A DNA stretch of 64,000 nucleotides from Pedobacter ureilyticus (GTDB lineage Bacteria > Bacteroidota > Bacteroidia > Sphingobacteriales > Sphingobacteriaceae). Within the stretch, counting starts at the first letter, position 1; each line of letters begins with the position of its first letter. Made by a program: the position numbers and the translations under genes. Positions 18,261 to 26,210 of the stretch are shown piece by piece. The notes beneath the pieces were generated by a model. That model searched no databases, was not told the DNA's origin, and was given only the letters and a program-made list of their open reading frames with translations. The stretch is taken from NCBI RefSeq assembly GCF_005925345.1, contig NZ_SSHJ01000001.1:620001-684000 (forward strand), given 5' to 3'.

Positions 18261-19501
18261 ACAATCAGCCAAACTTTACGGAGAAAAAATTTATCATCAT
18301 CATTGTATTTGTGACCTCACTTTTTATGTTGTGGGGAATTGCACACTCTATGAGCGATGTACTTAACAAACATTTTCAGAATGTGCTAAACGTGTCAAAA
18401 TCTCAGTCGGGATTGATACAGCTATCTGTTTTTGGCGCTTATTTCATCATGAGTATTCCTGCTGGTATTTTTATGAAGCGTTTTGGTTATAAAATGGGCG
18501 TACTTTTAGGACTTTCGCTTTTTGCCACTGGAACCTTCTTATTTATTCCGGCTGCCAATGCAGAATCGTTTGATTTTTTTAGGATTGCCTTGTTTATTCT
18601 AGGGTGCGGAATGGCCACCTTAGAAACCGTAGCACATCCTTTTGTAGCATCGTTAGGCGACCAACGTACCAGCGACCAGCGCATTAACTTTGCCCAGTCA
18701 TTTAACGCAGTTGGCACTATCATTGGCCCACTTTTAGGCTCCTACTTTTTGTTACACGCTACTGATGTAGGCAACAACATTTTAAACAGCTTAGATTCGG
18801 TAAAAAATCTTTACATGTATATTGGTTTGTTCATTGTTTTTGTTGCTGTTTGCTTTGCATTCATCAAAGTACCAAATTTAACAGATCCACATGCAACAAC
18901 AGCAGAAACTACACAAGAAGCTTTAAGTAACAGCCATCAACAAAAGAAGAAATTAATACAACACCGCCATTTTGTAGCGGCCGCTGTGGCACAATTTTTT
19001 AATGTGGCAGCACAGGCGGGCACATGGGCCTACTTTATCAATTATGGCGTAGAAGTAATGGGGTTTAGCGATGCCAAGGCCGCCAATTTCATGGTATTAT
19101 TTATGGTTTTTATGGCAGCTGGTCGCTTTGTTGGCACCTACCTGATGAAATTTATTGCACCAAATAAACTACTAGCAACATTTGCCCTCGGCAGCATTAT
19201 TTCTTGTATCATTGTAGCTCAGGGCGCTGGGTGGATTTCTTACGGTGCATTATTTATGATTAACTTTTTCTTCAGTATCATGTTTCCTACCATTTTTAGC
19301 TTGGGCTTAAAAGATTTGGGCAAACAGACACAACAAGCCTCTTCATTTATATCTATGGGTGTAGTTGGCGGTGCTTTTTTTCCGCTCGCAATGGGGCTAA
19401 TTGCCAACCACGATGTTGCTCTTGCTTATTATTTACCTATCATCTGTTACGCCGTAATTTTCTTATTCGGTGCAAAGCTGTACAAAGTAAAAACCAACTA
19501 G
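18257..19501 (+). CDS. FHS-family MFS sugar permease (FucP/GlcP-like)
   Basis: This is a 414-residue inner-membrane transporter with about 12 hydrophobic segments. The fucose/glucose-H+ symporter family pattern is clear in the N-terminal half: MSDVLNKHFQ, SQSGLIQLSVFGAYF, PAGIFMKRFGYKMGVLLGL, FLFIPAA and the LETVAHPFVASLG block, which in relatives often reads LETxxNPY. It should import the monosaccharide freed in the periplasm, most likely mannose, for the adjacent kinase. It ends just before a 140-bp palindromic element. Confidence 0.9.
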   Translation: MNNQPNFTEKKFIIIIVFVTSLFMLWGIAHSMSDVLNKHFQNVLNVSKSQSGLIQLSVFGAYFIMSIPAGIFMKRFGYKMGVLLGLSLFATGTFLFIPAANAESFDFFRIALFILGCGMATLETVAHPFVASLGDQRTSDQRINFAQSFNAVGTIIGPLLGSYFLLHATDVGNNILNSLDSVKNLYMYIGLFIVFVAVCFAFIKVPNLTDPHATTAETTQEALSNSHQQKKKLIQHRHFVAAAVAQFFNVAAQAGTWAYFINYGVEVMGFSDAKAANFMVLFMVFMAAGRFVGTYLMKFIAPNKLLATFALGSIISCIIVAQGAGWISYGALFMINFFFSIMFPTIFSLGLKDLGKQTQQASSFISMGVVGGAFFPLAMGLIANHDVALAYYLPIICYAVIFLFGAKLYKVKTN

Positions 19502-19510
19502 CATACCAAC

Positions 19511-19650
19511 AAAAAGGGGCTGTCTCAAAATTCACTCGTCATCTCGAACCCTAGAGAGAGATCCTATCCAGAAGTACTTCTGAAAAAGATTTCTCCTCCT
19601 TCGATCGTCGAAATGACGGCGTTATTTTACTTTTGAGACAGCCCCTTTTT
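19511..19650. repeat. 140-bp nested palindromic element / bidirectional terminator
   Basis: The outer arms AAAAAGGGGCTGTCTCAAAA (19511-19530) and TTTTGAGACAGCCCCTTTTT (19631-19650) are a perfect 20-bp inverted repeat. A second palindrome, CGTCATCTCGA with TCGAAATGACG, is nested inside. It lies between the convergent permease and kinase genes and would serve both as a terminator. The nested structure and the GTCATxTCGA core, shared with 63023-63118, suggest a MITE-like or REP-like element and not a simple terminator. Confidence 0.8.
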
Positions 19651-19668
19651 AAATAAATTATGGTATTG

Positions 19669-20562
19669 CTACGCCAATTCCTGCGTTTTCTCTGTTTTCC
19701 ATATACCAGCTGCGCCAATTAGAGCGGCATCTTCTCCTAAGATTGCTGGCTTAATTACCACCTTATTACTGCTACCCAACACTTTAATTACTTCTGCCGT
19801 AAATAAATGTGCAGTTTTAGCTATGTTGCCACCAAGTACCACCGTATCTACCTCGCCTTCCATTTCAATAAATAACTGTAAAAACAAACCTAAATTGTTT
19901 CCAAACTCACTAAATACTTCTAGAGCTTCTATTTTTCCAGCCTCAGCCAAAACCAATAAAGCTTTTACGTTAGGGATCTCATTCCCTGTTTTTTCAAAAT
20001 ATCGTTTTACAAACCATCTGGTAGAAAGATATTCTTCGGCAATGGATTCTTTAAAAGGCATTTTCCATAAATCGGCATCTAAAACCTGCGAACCATTTAA
20101 AGCTTTTGCCGAGCCCAAACCCGTTCCAAGTGTTAAACCGATAACATTTTTTCCTTTGCTAGCGGCGCCACCTAAAATTTCGCCTTTTAAAAAAGAAACA
20201 GCGTCGTTAACGAAACCGATATGACTAACTGGCATTTGTATACGTTTTGCCAGTAGTTCTTTGATGTTTAGACCAAAAAGAGCGTCGTATTTATCTTGTC
20301 CGTTGATCAGCGAAATACCCCTAGCATAATCTAAAGGGCCAGGCATAGAAATACCCAAAAAACTCGGGGTATTACCAAAAAGCTCACATGATCTTTCTAT
20401 GGCTTGTTGCCATGCGGTTAAAATGCTTTCTAAATCTCCTTTCGAGTTTAGTTCTAACCTAAATTTAGTTTGTGATAACACGGCATTTATCTGGAGGTCA
20501 ATTATCCCTACCGTTACATGCGACCCTCCTATGTCAGCACCCAAGACCAACTTTTCACTCAT
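19669..20562 (-). CDS. ROK-type sugar kinase
   Basis: This 297-residue cytoplasmic kinase is a close paralogue of the one at 17358-18260. DIGGSH (10-15), MPGPLDYARG, catalytic Asp120 (FVNDAVSFLKGE) and LGTGLGSA are all present, so it should be active. The ROK zinc motif is again missing. It has its own operator at 20642-20658 and lies after the lacI-type gene on the same strand. Having two intact kinases plus a degenerate one suggests different sugars (for example mannose and glucose or N-acetylmannosamine) or different affinities; the sequence does not decide this. Confidence 0.88.
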   Translation of the reverse strand: MSEKLVLGADIGGSHVTVGIIDLQINAVLSQTKFRLELNSKGDLESILTAWQQAIERSCELFGNTPSFLGISMPGPLDYARGISLINGQDKYDALFGLNIKELLAKRIQMPVSHIGFVNDAVSFLKGEILGGAASKGKNVIGLTLGTGLGSAKALNGSQVLDADLWKMPFKESIAEEYLSTRWFVKRYFEKTGNEIPNVKALLVLAEAGKIEALEVFSEFGNNLGLFLQLFIEMEGEVDTVVLGGNIAKTAHLFTAEVIKVLGSSNKVVIKPAILGEDAALIGAAGIWKTEKTQELA

Positions 20563-20641
20563 TTTTTATTTCTATTATACATCAAAAATAAAACGCCTAT
20601 CGCTTAGTTACCAAAATTGATATTTAAGTCAAATAGTAAAA

Positions 20642-20658
20642 TAAAACGTTTTAGCAAA
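20642..20658 (-). promoter_or_regulatory. LacI-type operator upstream of the ROK kinase
   Basis: TAAAACGTTTTAGCAAA is identical to the sites at 6649 and 17197. It lies 80 bp before the kinase start (20562) and 43 bp after the lacI-type stop. A -7 box is less clear: ACTATTTG at 20630-20637 gives a 17-bp spacer from TTTG. The site lets the kinase be regulated separately from lacI. Confidence 0.75.
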
Positions 20659-20700
20659 TTTAATAAAAGTATCGACATGCGAAGAAATTTACCAAAGAAA

Positions 20701-21750
20701 TTATGCTTTTATTTTGCGGCTAGATCCTCTCACAATTAATTCGGGAGCGAGCACAGCAGATTGTGTTTTCTTAGCTTTGGAGGTTTTGTTAAGTCTACCT
20801 AAGAGTATGGTAATTAGTTTTTCGGATATTTCTTCTATAGGTTGTGAAATGGCTGTAATATCTGGAGAATGAAGCTCAAACAGGGTATGATCGTCAAAAG
20901 AAATCACAGCTAAATCTTCGGGCACTCTTTTATTGAGTTTCTTGATCGCTTTTAAGCCACTTACACCCAAATAATTGGTACCAAACAACACGGCGTCTAG
21001 CTCGGGTTTACGTTCTAAAAATGCCACAATATGCCTAATGATATTTTCTTCTTCTTGATAATAGGAAATCTCTTTTACATGATGGCTTAACGCATGCTCA
21101 TTCAATGCTTTTTCGTAGCCCTTTAGCCTATCTTGCATTTGAGTTTGTAGCGAGTCTAGCGTTATAAAGGCAATATTTTTGTAACCATTTTTAACCAAAT
21201 GATTTACAGCTTCATACGTGCTTCCAGCATTATCAACAACAATAAAATCTGCTTTTGTATCGTGCAAATAACGATCGAAAAGTACTACAGGAGAGCCATT
21301 ATCAATGAGACCATCTACTTCTTTTTCAATGCCTTCTGGCGGACTAATGATATAACCATCTACATGGCGGTCTTGAAATATCCTTAATAAATCTTTAGTT
21401 TTTGCACTGTCATTATCGGTACTACAGTAAATTATTTTGTAGCCATTTTTGTAGGCCTTTTCTTCTATCAGCCTTGCTATATTGGCAAAAAATGGATTGG
21501 CGATATTTTCTACCATTAAACCAATAATCATGGTTTTCCCGGTTCTGAGGCTTTGCGCTAATGCATTTGGCTTATAACCTACTTCTTCAATTTGTTTTAA
21601 AACCCGCTCTACCAACTCACTACTAATCCTCTTTTCTTGAGCTTTACCATTTAAAATAAATGAGATAGTGGTTGGCGAAATGTTAAGTTGCTTAGCTAAA
21701 TCAACTATAGAAAGTTTCTTTTTCAAATTTTTCTTCTTTAGATTATCCAA
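20701..21750 (-). CDS. LacI/GalR-family transcriptional repressor
   Basis: This is a 349-residue DNA-binding regulator. The N-terminal helix-turn-helix (LSIVDLAKQLNISPTTISFILNGK, about 14-37) and hinge (NALAQSLRTGKT) precede a periplasmic-binding-protein-like sensor domain (MIIGLMVENIANPFFANIARLIEE onward; DGYIISPPEG; DLAVISFDDH). It is the natural candidate to bind the TAAAACGTTTTAGCAAA sites, whose central CG palindrome is typical of the family, and to release on binding a sugar. No ATG lies before the helix-turn-helix: the start must be TTG at 21750 or TTG at 21729 (codon 8, behind a purine-rich AAGAAGAAAAA). A poor start codon would keep repressor levels low. Confidence 0.92.
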   Translation of the reverse strand: MDNLKKKNLKKKLSIVDLAKQLNISPTTISFILNGKAQEKRISSELVERVLKQIEEVGYKPNALAQSLRTGKTMIIGLMVENIANPFFANIARLIEEKAYKNGYKIIYCSTDNDSAKTKDLLRIFQDRHVDGYIISPPEGIEKEVDGLIDNGSPVVLFDRYLHDTKADFIVVDNAGSTYEAVNHLVKNGYKNIAFITLDSLQTQMQDRLKGYEKALNEHALSHHVKEISYYQEEENIIRHIVAFLERKPELDAVLFGTNYLGVSGLKAIKKLNKRVPEDLAVISFDDHTLFELHSPDITAISQPIEEISEKLITILLGRLNKTSKAKKTQSAVLAPELIVRGSSRKIKA

Positions 21751-21795
21751 ATATAGCGTTTTTCAAAATACCACTTTTAAAGGCTGATGATTTGT

Positions 21796-23268
21796 CTATT
21801 TTATTTCGGCCCAATGATCGGTTCTAAAAGGCAAAACTGGAAATCCTTCCCTATTCTGTAAATTAGTTACCGGATAATTGAAAAATGCATACCTCAAAGC
21901 CACTGGTTTTTTAACTTTTTTACTACTTACCACTACGGTATTTCCTTCTATAACCGCATCCGCTAAATGAAATACCTGATCTTCTCCAGCCATATAGAAA
22001 AATCTGGGTGCATTTCCGTCGTTGGTATTAAGCCCGCTGCCTAAGCTTTCCGCCTTGAAATGGATGGTTGCTACGTTTTTTTTAAATGTTACGTAATTAT
22101 ATTCTGGTCCTTGATCAACCAAATTTTGCTTGCTATAGGTTCTATTTAAAGCTACAGCGGCTAAGCGTAAGCCCACTGGCTTTTTATTTTTAGGGTGTAA
22201 ATCTTTGGCTTCGCCAACATCTATAGTGCTTACCATAGCCGTATTGTTTAGCGTGGCTACTTTTGCCTGCGCCTCTCTAAAAAATGCATCGTAGGCTAAT
22301 TTATCATCTTCCTTTTCGTGAAAATAGGGTGCAATTTGTACATAATAAAAAGGCAAATCTCCCTGTTTAAAATTAGTACGCCAAGATTTAATAAGGGTTT
22401 GGGTAGCTGTTACATAACTTTCTCTTTCCATGTGGTTGGCTTCGCCCTGATACCAACAAAAACCTTTGATAGATAGGTTGGTAAAAGGATTAATTAACGC
22501 ATTGTACAACAAAAACGGACGCACTACCTTTTCGAAAGAAAAACCGGCATCAATTTTTTCTTTAGCTTTTGGGCTTGCCAAATAGGGTTTTAAATAGGTT
22601 TCGTTTAAAAGCTTGTTGTTTTGTAATTTTTCTTGTGGTACAAATGCCTGCACACCAGAAGCGCCAATACCAGAAAAAATTAGTCCAATCGGGATATTGA
22701 GCTCGTCGTATAGTTTTTTTCCGAACGTATAGCCCACAGCACTAAAATCTTTAACATTATCAGAAGTACTTTCTTGCCATTTGCCAGAAAAATTGCCTAT
22801 AGGCGTAGCACTGAAATTTAAACCCACACTCAATAAACGGATATGAGGTTGGTTGGCGCTGCTTAACACCTCGTTTGCACCAATCATCTCTTTAACAGAA
22901 AACTGCATATTTGATTGTCCACTACAAAACCATATATCGCCAATAAGCAGATTGGTTAAGCTTAACTTTTCATCCTGCGTTTGCACTAAAATTTGATGTG
23001 TTGTAAAATCTCCGGCTTTAGCTAAAGGAACATCTATTAAAGCTAAAAATTCACCGTTTTTATCTGCAACTACAGTAGTTGGGTTGGCGAGCCAATCTGC
23101 TAATACCGATACTTTATGGCCTGCAGTTGCTGTACCCCACACCCTAAATGCTTTATTTTGCTGCACTACCATGTTACTTTGCAAAGCATCCGCCAGTTTT
23201 AATACTGAAAAACACGGCTTACAAACAGCTAATAAACATAACAGTAGTAAATATTTGATGGCTTTCAT
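21796..23268 (-). CDS. Sialate O-acetylesterase-like SGNH esterase (SASA family)
   Basis: This 490-residue secreted esterase has an N-terminal hydrophobic signal (ends about CFSVLK). The catalytic Ser119 lies in IWFCSGQSNMQ, and CWYQGEANHMERESY and the His block DLHPKNK follow, as in the sialate-O-acetylesterase/DUF303 family. It should remove acetyl groups from sugars so exo-enzymes can proceed. The family name does not prove a sialic acid substrate; no sialidase is in the window. It is the last gene of the operon led by the GH92 at 34054 and overlaps the GH2 gene by 1 bp. Confidence 0.85.
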   Translation of the reverse strand: MKAIKYLLLLCLLAVCKPCFSVLKLADALQSNMVVQQNKAFRVWGTATAGHKVSVLADWLANPTTVVADKNGEFLALIDVPLAKAGDFTTHQILVQTQDEKLSLTNLLIGDIWFCSGQSNMQFSVKEMIGANEVLSSANQPHIRLLSVGLNFSATPIGNFSGKWQESTSDNVKDFSAVGYTFGKKLYDELNIPIGLIFSGIGASGVQAFVPQEKLQNNKLLNETYLKPYLASPKAKEKIDAGFSFEKVVRPFLLYNALINPFTNLSIKGFCWYQGEANHMERESYVTATQTLIKSWRTNFKQGDLPFYYVQIAPYFHEKEDDKLAYDAFFREAQAKVATLNNTAMVSTIDVGEAKDLHPKNKKPVGLRLAAVALNRTYSKQNLVDQGPEYNYVTFKKNVATIHFKAESLGSGLNTNDGNAPRFFYMAGEDQVFHLADAVIEGNTVVVSSKKVKKPVALRYAFFNYPVTNLQNREGFPVLPFRTDHWAEIK

Positions 23269-26204
23269 TATCTTTTGCGGTTATTATAAGGTGTAACTTC
23301 TAGTTTATATTTGTTGCTTTTAAGCAAGTTTGCATCGAAAGTAATTTCTATGTCCTTACTTTCATTCTTAAACAGGGTAAAATAATCATCGTTCATCATT
23401 GCTGGCAAAATGCGCTCGCCGGTTTCGGCATCTATAGCCTGCACTTTTATAGCAAAGGCAATTTCATTTGATGTATTTTTAATCTTAGCAGCGATGATTT
23501 TCTGATTACCTTTTGAGCTAATTTTAGAGCTCACATTTAGTTTAACCGGCACCAATGTGTTTAGCTGTGTATAATCGTTATGGGCACTGCTTCTCCAATA
23601 AAAATTATCCGATAAAACCTTACCTTTTTCGTCTTCTAAGAACAACTTGATCAATTGCACTTCCGGCGATTTCGTTCTTTGGGTGGTATAAACTTCAAAC
23701 TCGTAGATAGAAACGCCATATTCTGTAGCTCTTTTCAAGGTTTGCATTCTCACATATCTGGCATTGGTTTTTGCAAAAGTAATTCTATCACTTCCACCAT
23801 CCGAATTGTTTTCTATCGCTACGTCTTTCCATTGTGTGGCATCATCAGAAACTTGGATTTTATAAGCTTTGGCGTAGGCGGCCTCCCATTCGATAATTAC
23901 TTGGCGAACCGGTTCAATTTTACCCAAATCTACATACACCCATTGGTTATCTTGGTAAGTACTTGTCCACCTTGACCCAGAATTGCCATCGGTAATTGCT
24001 GTTGCACTACCCGCTTCGGCTGATGTAGAAGAAGCAACAACTTTCTTTTGATAAGCCAAGTTATCCGTCACGGTATATAAATCCATCAAAAAGCTTTCGG
24101 TAGCCGTATTGCTAGCCGACACCAGCGTTTGGTTATAGCCTTTTAATTTCTGGCCCTTGATATTGTAAACTTCGGCTACTGCTTTTAAATTATCGTAATT
24201 TTTGCCAGTGCTGTTAATCACTTTTACGCTGTTATCGGCATAACTCCATTGAATGTGAAGAGGTTCACATGCTTTTTTAACACCCCAATAAGCACCGTTC
24301 AAATCGTAATAGTAATCATAAGTTTGCCACACAAAAGACGGATAGGCAGATTGGCTCATCCAAGTCATTACGCCAGAGGCATCATTCCACATGTGATGCA
24401 ACCAACCTTCGTACAAAGCCTTGTTAGTTTCAATATTCAACAGTTGCGCTTTGAGGCAAAAATCTTCAATACCCGTAGCTTTTCCATAACGGTGATTGAT
24501 ACTTTCTTCGTAGCGATCTGGGCCCGCATTTGCGGCACTTTTACCAAAAAAATGTTTATCCCACATTTCATCTCTTGGCCACCAATTTTCTTTAGGCATA
24601 AACTTTTTAAAGCTATCGAAAGTGGTAAAAACAGCCGTTCCAATTTCGGTTCGCATTCCCCAACCCCTATCGCCGCCAAAACCACCGGGATATTTGGTAA
24701 AATACCACTGGGGATCAAAGTTTGTCCACGGACCACTACCTGTTAAGGCATCAGAATGCGAATTAGCCTGATACCAACGGTCGCCTGCATCAAAAGTCTT
24801 AACGTTTTCGGCCAGCCAAGCATTTAATGGCGGCTCTGGATAGCCTTCGTTATCGCCACACCAAACCGCAACAGATGGATGGTTTCTGTAACGCTTTATT
24901 TTTTCTACTGCATTTTGGTTAAAGGCAAAAATATCTCTAGGCAAGTTTTTATGTGAGTTTAACCAAAAATCGTCCCAGATCATGAGCCCATATTTATCGC
25001 AAGCTTCATAAAACTCGGCATCAGTAACAGAGCCAATCCAATTTCGAACCATGTTTAGGTTCATGTCTTTGTGCAGCTTCAATTTTAGATCATATTCATC
25101 GCCACGGCATCTCAGTAAATATTCGGACATGCCCCAGTTGCCGCCCTTTACAAAAATGCGCTTGCCATTGATACTGATATGAAACACGTTGCCCAAAGTA
25201 TCATAGCTGTATTCTTTAATGCCAAAGGTAATTTTCTTAGTGTCCGAAATTTTCCCGTCTACAGTGTATTTCAACTCGCAAGAATACAAATTTGGCTCTC
25301 CATAACCATTTGGCCACCACAATTTTGGATTATTAATAATAAACTGCTTGAACTTGCTGGTATCGAGTGTAAACGTGCGTTGTTGGTAAGCTTCAATCTT
25401 CATTTTTTGGGAGAAGGTAATATTTCCCGGCTGGATAACACCTGTGAGTTCCCCTTCCTTATCTGCTCCGGTGGTATTGCTCAGTTCTACTTGTAACTGC
25501 AAATTCGCTTGGTTTAGCGATGGCACTTTGGTTCTAATCCACGGATCTACCAAAGTAACCGAGCCAGAAGTACTTAAATACACATTATCAGTAATACCCA
25601 TCAGTAAGCCAGGTACGTAAGGCATCCAATCCCAACTGGCAGATGAAATATAAGTTGGGCTGGCATAATTTGGAATTGGCGTTTGCGGCCAATGCACCAA
25701 TACAGCTAGCACATTCTCTTTACCTTTATCTAGCAAATTAGTAATATCAAACTTACCTCTGTGCATAAAACCATCTAACTTACCCAGATAGGTACCATTA
25801 AAATAAATATCGGCCTTGCGGTTTACGCCTTCAAAATTGAGCCAAAGTTTCTGACCATTTTGATGGCCAGCGGGAGCTTTAAAAGTAGTACGATACCAAA
25901 AATTTCTGTCGTACTTTCTCTTATCTACGTTGTAAATATTGTCTCCAAAATTTGGATCTTTTTCTATTCCAGCATTTACATAATCGTTAAAAACTATCCC
26001 GGGAACGGTAGCTTTTATCCACTTTGTGGTAGTGTAGCCAGCTTTTAATACGTTGATACTGTCTTTACCAATTTCGGCTTGTGGTGCAACAAACCAAATG
26101 TTTTGCTGATCAGAATCTAAAGGATATTTATTGATTTGCGCCACAACCACATGAGCCGTAGCCAAAGCTAATAAGGTAAATAGATATCGTTTATTTAATT
26201 TCAT
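23268..26204 (-). CDS. GH2 beta-mannosidase-like enzyme with inserted F5/8C domain
   Basis: This is a 978-residue secreted GH2 enzyme (signal peptide ends VVVAQ). A sugar-binding sandwich (about 60-215; WYRTTFKAP, ADIYFNGTYLGKLDGF) is followed by an Ig-like domain and a TIM barrel with KGGNWGMSEYLLR. The likely acid/base is Glu453 (CGDNEG) and the likely nucleophile Glu520 (GMRTEIG). The NWG and WDDF features fit the beta-mannosidase/exo-glucosaminidase branch. An F5/8 type C carbohydrate-binding domain (about 713-841; ITDGNSGSRWTS, YVDLGK, ARYVRM) interrupts the C-terminal region, which resumes with LFLEDEKGKVLSDNFYW. In this operon, removal of the beta-mannose at the core of N-glycans is the likely role. 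Confidence 0.88.
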   Translation of the reverse strand: MKLNKRYLFTLLALATAHVVVAQINKYPLDSDQQNIWFVAPQAEIGKDSINVLKAGYTTTKWIKATVPGIVFNDYVNAGIEKDPNFGDNIYNVDKRKYDRNFWYRTTFKAPAGHQNGQKLWLNFEGVNRKADIYFNGTYLGKLDGFMHRGKFDITNLLDKGKENVLAVLVHWPQTPIPNYASPTYISSASWDWMPYVPGLLMGITDNVYLSTSGSVTLVDPWIRTKVPSLNQANLQLQVELSNTTGADKEGELTGVIQPGNITFSQKMKIEAYQQRTFTLDTSKFKQFIINNPKLWWPNGYGEPNLYSCELKYTVDGKISDTKKITFGIKEYSYDTLGNVFHISINGKRIFVKGGNWGMSEYLLRCRGDEYDLKLKLHKDMNLNMVRNWIGSVTDAEFYEACDKYGLMIWDDFWLNSHKNLPRDIFAFNQNAVEKIKRYRNHPSVAVWCGDNEGYPEPPLNAWLAENVKTFDAGDRWYQANSHSDALTGSGPWTNFDPQWYFTKYPGGFGGDRGWGMRTEIGTAVFTTFDSFKKFMPKENWWPRDEMWDKHFFGKSAANAGPDRYEESINHRYGKATGIEDFCLKAQLLNIETNKALYEGWLHHMWNDASGVMTWMSQSAYPSFVWQTYDYYYDLNGAYWGVKKACEPLHIQWSYADNSVKVINSTGKNYDNLKAVAEVYNIKGQKLKGYNQTLVSASNTATESFLMDLYTVTDNLAYQKKVVASSTSAEAGSATAITDGNSGSRWTSTYQDNQWVYVDLGKIEPVRQVIIEWEAAYAKAYKIQVSDDATQWKDVAIENNSDGGSDRITFAKTNARYVRMQTLKRATEYGVSIYEFEVYTTQRTKSPEVQLIKLFLEDEKGKVLSDNFYWRSSAHNDYTQLNTLVPVKLNVSSKISSKGNQKIIAAKIKNTSNEIAFAIKVQAIDAETGERILPAMMNDDYFTLFKNESKDIEITFDANLLKSNKYKLEVTPYNNRKR

Positions 26205-26210
26205 GATGTG

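Noticed and set aside
21752..21768. Possible operator in front of the lacI-type gene (TATAGCGTTTTTCAAAA)
   Set aside because: About 12 of 17 matches, and both arms are poor. Autoregulation cannot be claimed from this.
21796..23268. Sialic acid use by this locus
   Set aside because: The esterase family name suggests it, but no sialidase, sialic acid lyase or epimerase is in the window.
24249..24746. 165-codon open frame on the plus strand opposite the GH2 gene
   Set aside because: It lies fully inside a well-supported GH2 coding sequence, and its translation shows no domain or signal pattern.
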